Below, piece after piece: positions 8,639-16,128 of a stretch of DNA of 64,000 nt. Every line of letters starts with the position of its first letter. Within the stretch, counting starts at the first letter, position 1. Below the pieces are notes generated by a model. The model searched no databases, was not told the DNA's origin, and saw only the letters and a list, made by a program, of their open reading frames with translations. Source of the DNA: Lewinellaceae bacterium (lineage in GTDB: Bacteria; Bacteroidota; Bacteroidia; Chitinophagales; Saprospiraceae); the NCBI GenBank assembly GCA_020636005.1, contig JACJYR010000001.1, positions 1,932,001 through 1,996,000 on the forward strand, read 5' to 3'. Made by a program: the position numbers and the translations under genes.

Positions 8639-10912
8639 CTACAATTTCAGTTTTAACCCCACATAAAACTCCCGCCCATGAATCGGCGCATACGCATAAG
8701 CCGTGTCAAAATGTTGGCTAAAACCCACGGCGGAATTAGGGTCGTTATAGCCCGTCAGCGGGGAATAAGGCTGCACAAAATCCAGGAGGTTCTGCCCGCC
8801 CAAATACAGCGACCAGGTTTTTGAGAACTGCTTGGTTAGCTGGAAACTATGAAAGGAAAACGCCCTGGAACGCTCTGGCCGTGGCTGCGAAAGTGGTTGC
8901 CCATTTTCATCCAAATCAAAAACGGCAGGCAGTGCCATCGGGCCAGTCATACGGACGCTGTAGGCGAAGGTCAGGCCCTGTTTCCGCCAGTGGTAGTTGA
9001 TGTTGAAAAGGCCGCTCCAGTCAGGTGAAAATTCGATGGCCCTTGTTTGCAAACCGCCCTGCTCGTTCCGCTCCGTTTGGGTAGCTTTTTGAAGCGAAAA
9101 ACCGAGGGTCATCGAAAGCGGAAAAGTGAATTCCTGGTTGACGTTCAGGCCGATGCCCCTTGTGATGGCGTGGCCGTCTGTATTCGCATAAATTATCTTG
9201 CCCGGCAGGTCGTAGTTGGGCGTTATTTTATTGGTGAAATAGGTCAGGTGCGCATCCAAATCGAAGCTGCCCTGGCTGTTGCCGATGGTGTAGATGTGGT
9301 TGAAGTTTATGGTGCCGTTGTACGATTTTTCCGGATGCAATTTTTCAGCAATTTCGACCGTGCGCTGCCCCGTAATGAAAGCATGATCCTCAGTAAACAG
9401 GTTGACAATGCGGAAGCCGGTGCCAAAGTTCGCCCGGATGGTTGTCCAATCCTCCGGCTTGTATTTCACGCTCAGGCGGGGAGAAAAAATGAGGCCGTGT
9501 TTGTCGTAATGATCGAGCCTCGCACCAGTAAGAAAGGTCAGCCGTTTGGAAGTTTCCCATTCGTCCTGCACAAAAATACCGGGGGTAAACTGCCTGTCCG
9601 CTCCCGTAGCGGTTGCTACGGAATTATCGTCGTAGCGTTGGTAGCGGGAAGTCAGCCCTACCATCAGGCCATGTTTGCTTAGTTGTTTGTCCCAGATAAA
9701 ATTGGCGAAAGCAATGTCTTGTTCTGCTTTGTAAAAGGCGTCGCCGTAGTAGCTGTCCTGCAAATGATGGCTCATGGAATAATCGAGGCGGAGGTTTTCA
9801 GCGGTGGGCAGTTCATAAGTGCCGAAAAGTTCGGCCCGTTTGGTGTAAATGCTTTCCCCGTAGATTTTGCTGCTGCCCCTGAGGTGGCGGTAGTTCCTGT
9901 TGTCCAAAAAAGCCTCCACGCCATTCCGGCGGTCTTCGTAATAATATTTCCCGGCAAGGGTCAGCTTTTTACCGCTTTTCCGGTGGAAGTTCCATTTGGT
10001 AAAAAGGGAATAGCGGTCGAGGTTGATGCGGTCGTTGAACAGGTCTTTGTTGCGGTCGTCGAAGCCGTTGATCAGGGCGTAGTTCAGGCCGATGTAGCCA
10101 GCCGTTTTTCCAAATTTCGGCGCAATGGCCAGGTTGCCGAACGTCTCCAAATGCGTCGTGCCCATCACATCGGCAGCGAGGATGGGCTGCTTGGCGGGGT
10201 CTTTCGTGATGATGTTGATGACGCCCGCCACGGCTTCCGAACCGTAGAGGGTGGAGTTCGGGCCTTTGATCACCTCGAAGCGGTCAATGATCATGTTGGG
10301 GATGCCGTTGAGGCCGTACACCGAGGCGAGGTTGCCATAAATGGGCGTACCGTCCATCAGCACCGCCGTGTAAGGCCCTGGCAGGCCATTGATGCTGATG
10401 CTGTTGGTAAAACAAACCCCGCAGGCAACGACCTCCTGCACCCCGTTCACCATCTTCACGCCTTCCACGATGGAAGAGGCGGCAGCGGGCAGGTAAGTGT
10501 CAAGGAATTTGGCGGTCAGCACTTCAACTTTTACGGGCGAATCGGAAACATAGGTTGGCTTCATCGTACCGGTGACGACCACCTGGTTCAGCATGGAAGC
10601 GCTTTCCGACAGATCGAAATGGACGGATGCCGTTTCCCCATTTTTCAGGGAAACGGTTTTCGTTTGCACATCAAAACCCAGGTAGGTGGCGGAAATTTGA
10701 TGTGTACCCGGTCGCAGGTTTTCTATGCTGAAAAAACCAGCTTCATTGGTGGCTGTGCCAGCTTCGCCATCGTTCAGGCTGATGGTGGCAAATTCGAGGA
10801 GTGAGCCATCCGTTTTTACAAAACCCTGAACGGCAGCGGTTTGGGTAAATAGGTGCGGCGGCCGGAACAGCAAGGCACTTAGCAGAATTAGCGTAATTTT
10901 GAGCTTTTCCAT
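8639..10912 (-). CDS. TonB-dependent receptor with CarboxypepD-like N-terminal domain
   Basis: Outer-membrane receptor of 757 residues. Order: signal peptide, a carboxypeptidase-regulatory-like beta-sandwich (about 25-110: VQGFVKTDGSLLEFATISL..., GFFSIENLRPG), plug (about 120-230), then barrel ending YVGLKLKL. The plug holds a CGVC pair (VVACGVCFTNS), unusual for the family and a possible metal or redox site. The gene is divergent from a DtxR/MntR-type regulator; a DtxR-like palindrome sits in its promoter spacer, so metal-dependent repression and import of iron or manganese is a reasonable inference. The substrate is not proved by sequence. Confidence 0.88.
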   Translation of the reverse strand: MEKLKITLILLSALLFRPPHLFTQTAAVQGFVKTDGSLLEFATISLNDGEAGTATNEAGFFSIENLRPGTHQISATYLGFDVQTKTVSLKNGETASVHFDLSESASMLNQVVVTGTMKPTYVSDSPVKVEVLTAKFLDTYLPAAASSIVEGVKMVNGVQEVVACGVCFTNSISINGLPGPYTAVLMDGTPIYGNLASVYGLNGIPNMIIDRFEVIKGPNSTLYGSEAVAGVINIITKDPAKQPILAADVMGTTHLETFGNLAIAPKFGKTAGYIGLNYALINGFDDRNKDLFNDRINLDRYSLFTKWNFHRKSGKKLTLAGKYYYEDRRNGVEAFLDNRNYRHLRGSSKIYGESIYTKRAELFGTYELPTAENLRLDYSMSHHLQDSYYGDAFYKAEQDIAFANFIWDKQLSKHGLMVGLTSRYQRYDDNSVATATGADRQFTPGIFVQDEWETSKRLTFLTGARLDHYDKHGLIFSPRLSVKYKPEDWTTIRANFGTGFRIVNLFTEDHAFITGQRTVEIAEKLHPEKSYNGTINFNHIYTIGNSQGSFDLDAHLTYFTNKITPNYDLPGKIIYANTDGHAITRGIGLNVNQEFTFPLSMTLGFSLQKATQTERNEQGGLQTRAIEFSPDWSGLFNINYHWRKQGLTFAYSVRMTGPMALPAVFDLDENGQPLSQPRPERSRAFSFHSFQLTKQFSKTWSLYLGGQNLLDFVQPYSPLTGYNDPNSAVGFSQHFDTAYAYAPIHGREFYVGLKLKL

Positions 10913-10948
10913 ATAGTTTGCATTTGGTTTAAAATTTTGTTATAAATA

Positions 10949-10979
10949 CAAAACTATAAAAGTTAGTTTAGACTAACAA
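10949..10979 (-). promoter_or_regulatory. predicted promoter of the TonB receptor gene
   Basis: On the minus strand a -7 box TAGTTTTG (10949-10956) matches TAnnTTTG, and a TTTG -33 element begins at the complement of 10977-10980; the spacer is 20 bases. The ATG of the receptor lies about 37 bases downstream of the -7 box. Confidence 0.55.
10962..10977. promoter_or_regulatory. DtxR/MntR-like operator
   Basis: GTTAGTTTAGACTAAC, a near-palindrome. Its core TTAGTTTAGACTAA matches the DtxR/IdeR consensus TTAGGTTAGCCTAA at 12 of 14 bases. It overlaps the spacer between -33 and -7 of the receptor promoter, and lies just upstream of the regulator's own -7-like box (TATTTTTG, 10983-10990), so it could serve both repression of the receptor and autoregulation. 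Confidence 0.6.
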
Positions 10980-10982
10980 ATT

Positions 10983-10990
10983 TATTTTTG
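10983..10990 (+). promoter_or_regulatory. -7-like box of the DtxR-type regulator gene
   Basis: TATTTTTG fits TAnnTTTG, 19 bases before the ATG at 11010. No good TTG is seen at the -33 position; the DtxR-like operator occupies that area. Confidence 0.4.
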
Positions 10991-11009
10991 AAGACCTAAA
11001 TGTTTTTTC

Positions 11010-11672
11010 ATGGATCTTACCAAAAACGAAGAAGACTACCTCAAAGCCCTGTTCATGCTCTCCGTGGAAGCCGGCACCGAGTTGGTCGGCACCAACCACA
11101 TCGCCTCTGGTCTTGGCCTGGCTCCGGCATCGGCCAACAGCATGTTGAAAAAGCTCACCGACAAAACCCTGGTGCATTACGAGAAGCACGGCAAGTGGGT
11201 GCTGACCGATGAAGGCAAGCGCATCGCCCTGCAGCTCATCCGCAAGCACCGCCTGTGGGAGACTTTCTTGTACGAAAAACTCGAATTCACCTGGGACGAG
11301 GTGCATGAAGTGGCCGAGCAGTTGGAACACATCCACTCCAAAAAGCTGGTGGAGAAACTGGACAAATTCCTCGGCCATCCTGAGTTCGACCCTCACGGCG
11401 ACCCTATCCCGAATGAAAAAGGGAAATACAAAGCCGTGCGGAAGCTGACCCTCTCCGAAGTGCCGCCCGGCGCTGTTTGCAAGCTGATAGCAGTGAAAGA
11501 CACCTCGGCTGCTTTCCTGCAATACGTTTCTGAAATCGGCCTCGGCATCCGCAGCCAGATAAAACTGGTGGATCGGAGGGATTTTGACAATTCCATTTCC
11601 ATCGAGGTGGACGGCCGGCAGGTGCAGGTGTCGGAGAAGTTTGCAATAAATGTCTTTGTGGTAGTGGTTTGA
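11010..11672 (+). CDS. DtxR/MntR-family metal-dependent regulator
   Basis: A 220-residue transcription factor that senses Fe2+ or Mn2+ and represses uptake genes. Order: winged helix (about 1-65, NEEDYLKALFMLS... LGLAPASANSMLKKL, VHYEKHGKWVLTDEG), dimerisation domain with metal ligands (about 66-130: HRLWETFLYEKL, VHEVAEQLEHIHS, HPEFDPHGDPIP), and a C-terminal FeoA/SH3-like domain (about 145-220: LSEVPPGAVCKLIAVKD). The start ATG 11010 aligns with the family. The divergent TonB receptor at 8639 is the obvious target because of the DtxR-like operator in the gap. Whether iron or manganese is sensed cannot be decided. Confidence 0.9.
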   Translation: MDLTKNEEDYLKALFMLSVEAGTELVGTNHIASGLGLAPASANSMLKKLTDKTLVHYEKHGKWVLTDEGKRIALQLIRKHRLWETFLYEKLEFTWDEVHEVAEQLEHIHSKKLVEKLDKFLGHPEFDPHGDPIPNEKGKYKAVRKLTLSEVPPGAVCKLIAVKDTSAAFLQYVSEIGLGIRSQIKLVDRRDFDNSISIEVDGRQVQVSEKFAINVFVVVV

Positions 11673-11716
11673 GGTTGTTTGAGGTTGTTTGAAATCGTTT
11701 GAAATGGTTTGAAATC
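11667..11716. repeat. five tandem 10-bp units after the dtxR-type gene
   Basis: Units begin GTTTGA at 11667, 11677, 11687, 11697 and 11707 (GTTTGAGGTT, GTTTGAAATC and variants). The first unit overlaps the stop codon. A similar degenerate run (GTTTGAGATG, GTTTGGAAAT) occurs at about 63640-63668, between the DUF2480 and transglycosylase genes. Confidence 0.7.
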
Positions 11717-11802
11717 GAAGATTCACGCCAGTAAATGGTCAGTAAAGGCGAACATCTCAAAACACTTAAACACACAAACACAAAAACACAAAACACTCCC
11801 GC

Positions 11803-12393
11803 ATGAGCGAATTTTCAACCTTCCTGAAACTCGGTTTTCACCACATCGCCGACCCAAAGGCGTTTGACCACTTGCTATTCATCATCACGCTTTGCGCTGT
11901 TTATCAATGGTCGGAATGGAAAAAAATCCTGGTGCTCGTCACGGCCTTCACCATTGGCCACTCGCTGACGCTGGCCTTGTCGGCGCTCGACATTTTCCGT
12001 TTGCCGGCCAATCTGGTGGAGTTGCTCATCCCCATCACCATCCTGCTCACCAGCCTTCACAACGTTTGGGTAAAAAAAGCAGCAGGCAACACCTTTTCGA
12101 AAACCGTCTCAACGAACTACGCCCTGGCGCTGTTTTTCGGGCTGGTACACGGGATGGGCTTCGCCAATTTTTTCCGCTCGCTGATGGGCGAAGAGGGCAG
12201 CATTCTAAAGCCGTTGTTCGCCTTCAATGTGGGCCTGGAAGTCGGCCAATTGATGATAGTGGGGATCTTTTTTACCAGCTATTTTATTTTAAGCCGCATT
12301 TTTACCATCCGCCAGCGGGATTGGAACCTGTATATTTCCGGGGCGGGGGCAGGCGGTGCGGTTATCTTGATTGTGCAGAATCTTTTTAGCTAA
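11803..12393 (+). CDS. HupE/UreJ-like membrane protein
   Basis: Integral membrane protein of 196 residues with about six hydrophobic segments. It resembles HupE/UreJ_2: an early HHIADPKAFDHLLFI segment, AFTIGHSLTLALSAL, and GLVHGMGFANFF. Members of this family are linked to nickel, cobalt or copper handling, but the metal is unknown here. The start ATG 11803 is preceded by an AC-rich low-complexity stretch. The DUF6702 gene starts 15 bases after its stop, so the two are probably cotranscribed. In related genomes HupE, DUF6702 and M1 peptidase genes are often together; here a PIN module lies between the last two. Confidence 0.75.
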   Translation: MSEFSTFLKLGFHHIADPKAFDHLLFIITLCAVYQWSEWKKILVLVTAFTIGHSLTLALSALDIFRLPANLVELLIPITILLTSLHNVWVKKAAGNTFSKTVSTNYALALFFGLVHGMGFANFFRSLMGEEGSILKPLFAFNVGLEVGQLMIVGIFFTSYFILSRIFTIRQRDWNLYISGAGAGGAVILIVQNLFS

Positions 12394-12407
12394 AAATCAT
12401 CCAGCAG

Positions 12408-12884
12408 ATGCTGTTTTACAAAATCATGCTACCATTCATTTTTTCGGTGACGCCTTGCAAGGATCACGACTTCAAAATGAGCGTCTGCGAAGTCGTCTAT
12501 GCCCCTGAAAAAGAGGCGTTTGACGTGAAATTTTACCTCTTTCAGGACGATTTGAGAGCAGCCCTTTACGGCAACCCCAACGCACCGGACATCGAGGAAA
12601 ATAAGGCCACTGACTACATCCTGCACCATTTCAACCTGAATATCAATGGGCAATCGCAACCTATAACTTTTCAATCAATGCGGGGAAAAAACGACCAGGT
12701 GTTGGTGCAGTTTTCTACCGTTAAAATCCCCCTTGCCAGCATTTCAAAAATGCAGGTGAAAAACAACCTCTTCCTCGAAAAATTCAGGGATCAAATCAAT
12801 ATGGTGTACGCAGTGCTGCCGGGGCGTGACAAGCTGACGCAGATGCTGGATGCAACCAGGACGGAGGTGAATTTCTCCTTTTGA
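12408..12884 (+). CDS. DUF6702-like exported protein
   Basis: A 158-residue protein with a weak signal segment (MLFYKIMLPFIFSVTPC), then the DUF6702 style start DHDFKMSVCEVVYAPEKEAFDVKFYLFQDDLR and HHFNLNINGQ. The molecular role of the family is unknown; it recurs in Bacteroidota next to M1 peptidases, as here (13683). It follows the HupE-like gene at 15 bases, consistent with an operon. The usual direct adjacency to the peptidase gene is broken by the toxin-antitoxin pair. Confidence 0.65.
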   Translation: MLFYKIMLPFIFSVTPCKDHDFKMSVCEVVYAPEKEAFDVKFYLFQDDLRAALYGNPNAPDIEENKATDYILHHFNLNINGQSQPITFQSMRGKNDQVLVQFSTVKIPLASISKMQVKNNLFLEKFRDQINMVYAVLPGRDKLTQMLDATRTEVNFSF

Positions 12885-12927
12885 CTTTCACGGAAAATTA
12901 TCGGTTTACCCACGCAAGGAAAATTTT

Positions 12928-12935
12928 TATCTTTG
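12928..12935 (+). promoter_or_regulatory. -7-like box of the antitoxin gene
   Basis: TATCTTTG matches TAnnTTTG, 16 bases before the antitoxin ATG at 12952, so the pair may have its own promoter. No clear -33 TTG is seen. Confidence 0.4.
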
Positions 12936-12951
12936 AAAAAAATTGGTTGAC

Positions 12952-13197
12952 ATGATTGAATTTAAAATTGAATTGGAAGAAAAAGTGGTAGAAGACTTTG
13001 GTTACGCCAACATCGAAAAATTCCTTAAAGAGTTTGCCACCAAGTTCCAAATGCAATTGGCCGCAAAGGAGATGCTGGAAGATTTTGGCGATATTGATTT
13101 GAACAATGATGGAAAGTGGAAGATTGCAAGGGAAGAAGCATGGAAGGATCAAAAGGACTTTTACTTAAATGCGCCGAAACGACCTGCAAATGCATGA
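12952..13197 (+). CDS. putative antitoxin of a PIN toxin
   Basis: An 81-residue acidic protein (MIEFKIELEEKVVEDFGYANIEKFLKEF...). ATG 12952 is chosen over an in-frame TTG at 12943. No classical antitoxin fold (AbrB, MetJ/Arc, Phd) is clear; the N-terminus is beta-like and the rest helical, with a charged central part and a basic C-terminal end (NAPKRPANA). Its stop overlaps the downstream PIN gene (by 8 bases if that starts at 13190, 29 if at 13169), typical of type II pairs. The antitoxin role rests on this context only. Confidence 0.55.
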   Translation: MIEFKIELEEKVVEDFGYANIEKFLKEFATKFQMQLAAKEMLEDFGDIDLNNDGKWKIAREEAWKDQKDFYLNAPKRPANA

Positions 13198-13621
13198 TTT
13201 TATTTTGGATGCCAACATATTGATCAGCATGATGATCAGTGGCAAAAGCGCTTACAAACCCTTCCTGGCCTATTTTAATTTTTACACCCCTGAGTATTCA
13301 TTGGGAGAAATCTCGAAATATCAAGACGTTATTTTTGAAAAATCCCGCCTCAAGCCAGATGAATTGAGGCAATATATAATGATGGTTTTTGAGCAGATAT
13401 CAGTGGTGCCAAAATTGGTTCTGACATCCCAATCCATCCAAAAAGCAATTGAACTTAGTGAAGGTATTGACCAGAAAGATGCTGGCTACCTTGCCCTGTC
13501 CTTTCAAGTGGATACGGTGTTGTTGACAAGGGACAAGCCATTATATCATGGCGTCCGTGCAAAAGGCTTTCGCAAAATTTTACTTTTCGACGATTTCCTC
13601 AAAAAGGCATATTCATTTTAA
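13190..13621 (+). CDS. PIN-domain toxin (putative RNase)
   Basis: PIN nuclease of VapC type, presumed to cleave RNA with Mg2+ or Mn2+. Visible acidic positions: FILDANILISMM (first Asp), YSLGEISKY (Glu), DQKDAGYLALS (Asp pair) and LLTRDKPLY (Asp). I prefer ATG 13190 (MHDFILD), because PIN proteins begin a few residues before the first strand; ATG 13169 in frame is an alternative. Overlaps the putative antitoxin. The pair sits between DUF6702 and M1 peptidase genes and its composition is AT-richer than the peptidase gene, suggesting insertion into an older cluster. Confidence 0.75.
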   Translation: MHDFILDANILISMMISGKSAYKPFLAYFNFYTPEYSLGEISKYQDVIFEKSRLKPDELRQYIMMVFEQISVVPKLVLTSQSIQKAIELSEGIDQKDAGYLALSFQVDTVLLTRDKPLYHGVRAKGFRKILLFDDFLKKAYSF

Positions 13622-13682
13622 AAAGAGTCTGAAATCAGCTTTTTTATAGCATTATCTATTGATCTATTTATCCATATTTAAC

Positions 13683-16019
13683 ATGAAATCTAACCTGACC
13701 ACCCTCACACTCCTGCTCTTCTTGGCAGGCACCCTTTCCGCCCAAACCACCTCCAACCACGGCAATAAATTCGAGCAGCTCGGCGAGGCGCTCCCCGACC
13801 CGACCCCATACAGGGGCGTGGACGGCGCACCCGGCCCGCAATACTGGCAGCAGAAGTGCGACTACGACATCACCTGCACCCTCAACACCGAGGAGCAGCG
13901 CCTGTCCGGTGAGGAACTCATTACCTACCACAACCAGTCGCCGAATACCCTCGACTACCTCTGGCTGCAACTGGACGAGAACCAGCACCAGGGCCACAAC
14001 GACATGCACCATTTCAACGGGAGCTCGATGGAAGAAGTGATGAACGCCCGCGCACTCTACATGATGGAGCAATGGAAAGACCTCACGGAGTACGGCCACA
14101 ACATCGAAGCTTTGACCGATGCCAACGGCAAGCCGCTGAAATACACCATCAACCAAACTATGATGCGGGTGGAACTGCCCACCAAACTGAAACCGGGCGA
14201 GACTTTTTCCTTCAAAGTGAAATGGAACTACAAGCTCGTGGATCGCATCAACGGCCCCTGGGGGCGCGGCGGCTATGAGTATTTTGAAAAAGACGGAAAC
14301 TATATTTTCACCATCAGCCAGTGGTATCCGAGGCTCTGTGTGTATAGCGACGTGACAGGCTGGCAAAACCACCAGTTCACGGGCCGGGGCGAGTTTGCGC
14401 TCACGTTTGGCGATTTTCAGGTAAGAATGACCTTGCCGGACGACTACGTGGTGGCCTCCACGGGCGTGTGCCAAAACTATGAGAAAATGTTGACCCCTAC
14501 CCAATACAAGCGCTGGCAGCAGGCACAAACTGCCAAGGAACCTCTCGAAATCGTAACGCTGGACGAAGCCAAAAAGAACGAGCAAAGCAAGAAAAGCACA
14601 ACGACCAAGACCTGGGTTTACAAGGCCGAAAACGTGCGGGACTTCGCCTGGGGCGCCAGCCGAAAGTTCGTCTGGGACGCCATGCCGCACTACAACGAGG
14701 ACGGCAAAAAGGCCATGTGCATGAGCTATTACGCCAAGGAAGCCTACCCCATTTACAGCAAATACTCCACGAAAGTGGTGGCGCACACGTTGAAAACTTA
14801 TTCCAAATATTCCATCCCTTACCCTTATCCCACGGCTATTTCTGTGGAAGCTTCCAGCGGCATGGAGTACCCGATGATCTGCTTCAACTTTGGCCGGGCG
14901 GAAGAAGACGGCACCTACACGGAACAAATGAAAAACGGCGCTATCGGCGTTATTACGCACGAAGTGGGGCACAACTATTTCCCCATGATCATCAACAGCG
15001 ATGAGCGGCAATGGAGTTGGATGGACGAGGGCATAAACACTTTTGTGCAGTTCCTCGCCCAGTCGGAGTTCGACAACCAATGGGATCAGCGGCGGGGACC
15101 GGCCCCCAAAATTGTGGACTACATGGCCATGTCCCCTGACTCCCTGGAACCCATCATGACCAACAGCGAGAACATCGTCCACTTCGGCCTGAACGCTTAT
15201 GCCAAGCCCGCCACTGGCCTCAACATCCTGCGCGAGACCATCATGGGCCGGGAGCTTTTTGACTATGCCTTCAAGGAGTATTGCAAACGCTGGGCCTTCA
15301 AGCACCCCACCCCCGCCGACTTTTTCCGTACCATGGAAGATGCCAGCGGCGTTGACCTCGACTGGTTTTGGAAAGGCTGGTTTTACTCCATCGAAAAAGT
15401 GGACATCTCGCTGGACAGCATCGCCTGGATGAAGGCAGATTTGAACAACGATCCCGAAAAAAAGACCATCACCCGAACGGACAAAAAAGAAGAGCCTTTT
15501 GAAGATATTTCCAGAAAGCGCAACCGGGAATCGGGCATGGCCTTCGCCGTGGAGCAAGACCCCAAACTGGTGGATTTCTACACCACCTACCGCCCCTGGG
15601 AAACGGCTGATTCGGTGCAGACGACCAAAGTTTTCTTGTACGATTCCACATTTACCAAAAAGGAGAAAGAAGAGAAGTTTGGCAAAAAGAACTACTACGA
15701 ACTGCACTTCAGCAACAAGGGCGGCCTCGTGATGCCCATCATCCTGGAATGGACTTTCAACGACGGTACAAAAGAAGTGGAGCGCATCCCCGCTGAAATC
15801 TGGCGCAAGGACGAGTACAAAGTCACCAAGGTTTTTGTAAAAGACAAACCCGTAAAATCGGTCACACTCGACCCCTACCGGGAAACGGCGGATGTAGATG
15901 TAAAAAATAACACGGCGCCCATGCCATCATCTCCAAAGCTGTTCAAGGTGTATGTGCAAAACAAGGAAGAGGAAAAGCTAAACCCGATGCAAAAGGCACA
16001 GGGGAAGATAAAGCCGTAG
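13683..16019 (+). CDS. M1-family zinc metallopeptidase, exported
   Basis: A 778-residue aminopeptidase-type enzyme, secreted (signal peptide LTTLTLLLFLAGTLSAQ). ATG 13683 is chosen because it precedes this signal directly; ATG-like starts upstream give an unlikely leader. The gluzincin site is complete: HEVGH (H426, H430) and the third ligand E449 in WMDEG, 19 residues after H430. GMEYP just before stands in for the GxMEN substrate-binding loop. The N-terminal lobe (about 25-330) is beta-rich, as in M1. Likely periplasmic or surface digestion of peptides. It follows the PIN module and ends with a terminator. Confidence 0.9.
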   Translation: MKSNLTTLTLLLFLAGTLSAQTTSNHGNKFEQLGEALPDPTPYRGVDGAPGPQYWQQKCDYDITCTLNTEEQRLSGEELITYHNQSPNTLDYLWLQLDENQHQGHNDMHHFNGSSMEEVMNARALYMMEQWKDLTEYGHNIEALTDANGKPLKYTINQTMMRVELPTKLKPGETFSFKVKWNYKLVDRINGPWGRGGYEYFEKDGNYIFTISQWYPRLCVYSDVTGWQNHQFTGRGEFALTFGDFQVRMTLPDDYVVASTGVCQNYEKMLTPTQYKRWQQAQTAKEPLEIVTLDEAKKNEQSKKSTTTKTWVYKAENVRDFAWGASRKFVWDAMPHYNEDGKKAMCMSYYAKEAYPIYSKYSTKVVAHTLKTYSKYSIPYPYPTAISVEASSGMEYPMICFNFGRAEEDGTYTEQMKNGAIGVITHEVGHNYFPMIINSDERQWSWMDEGINTFVQFLAQSEFDNQWDQRRGPAPKIVDYMAMSPDSLEPIMTNSENIVHFGLNAYAKPATGLNILRETIMGRELFDYAFKEYCKRWAFKHPTPADFFRTMEDASGVDLDWFWKGWFYSIEKVDISLDSIAWMKADLNNDPEKKTITRTDKKEEPFEDISRKRNRESGMAFAVEQDPKLVDFYTTYRPWETADSVQTTKVFLYDSTFTKKEKEEKFGKKNYYELHFSNKGGLVMPIILEWTFNDGTKEVERIPAEIWRKDEYKVTKVFVKDKPVKSVTLDPYRETADVDVKNNTAPMPSSPKLFKVYVQNKEEEKLNPMQKAQGKIKP

Positions 16020-16045
16020 CCTTTCCATAACCATCCTTGGTTCAG

Positions 16046-16078
16046 AAGGCGGTGTTTTTACAATACCGCCTTTTGTAT
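16046..16078 (+). terminator. intrinsic terminator of the M1 peptidase gene
   Basis: Stem AAGGCGGT (16046-16053) with ACCGCCTT (16065-16072), followed by TTGTATTT, 27 bases after the peptidase stop. Confidence 0.75.
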
Positions 16079-16128
16079 TTCAGTTAAAGTCAAAACTTTT
16101 GCAGATATTGCTCGACCCATTTTTTCAA

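Noticed and set aside
9047..10804. Plus-strand frames of 211 and 373 codons across the second TonB receptor
   Set aside because: Antisense to a complete receptor with signal, plug and barrel; no recognisable product.
11667..11716. Tandem repeat as a CRISPR-like array
   Set aside because: Units are contiguous 10-mers without spacers, and no cas gene is near.
13668..15707. Long antisense frame of 679 codons inside the M1 peptidase gene
   Set aside because: It is the shadow of a high-GC third-position coding gene; its product shows no domain while the sense strand has a complete HEVGH...E zinc site.
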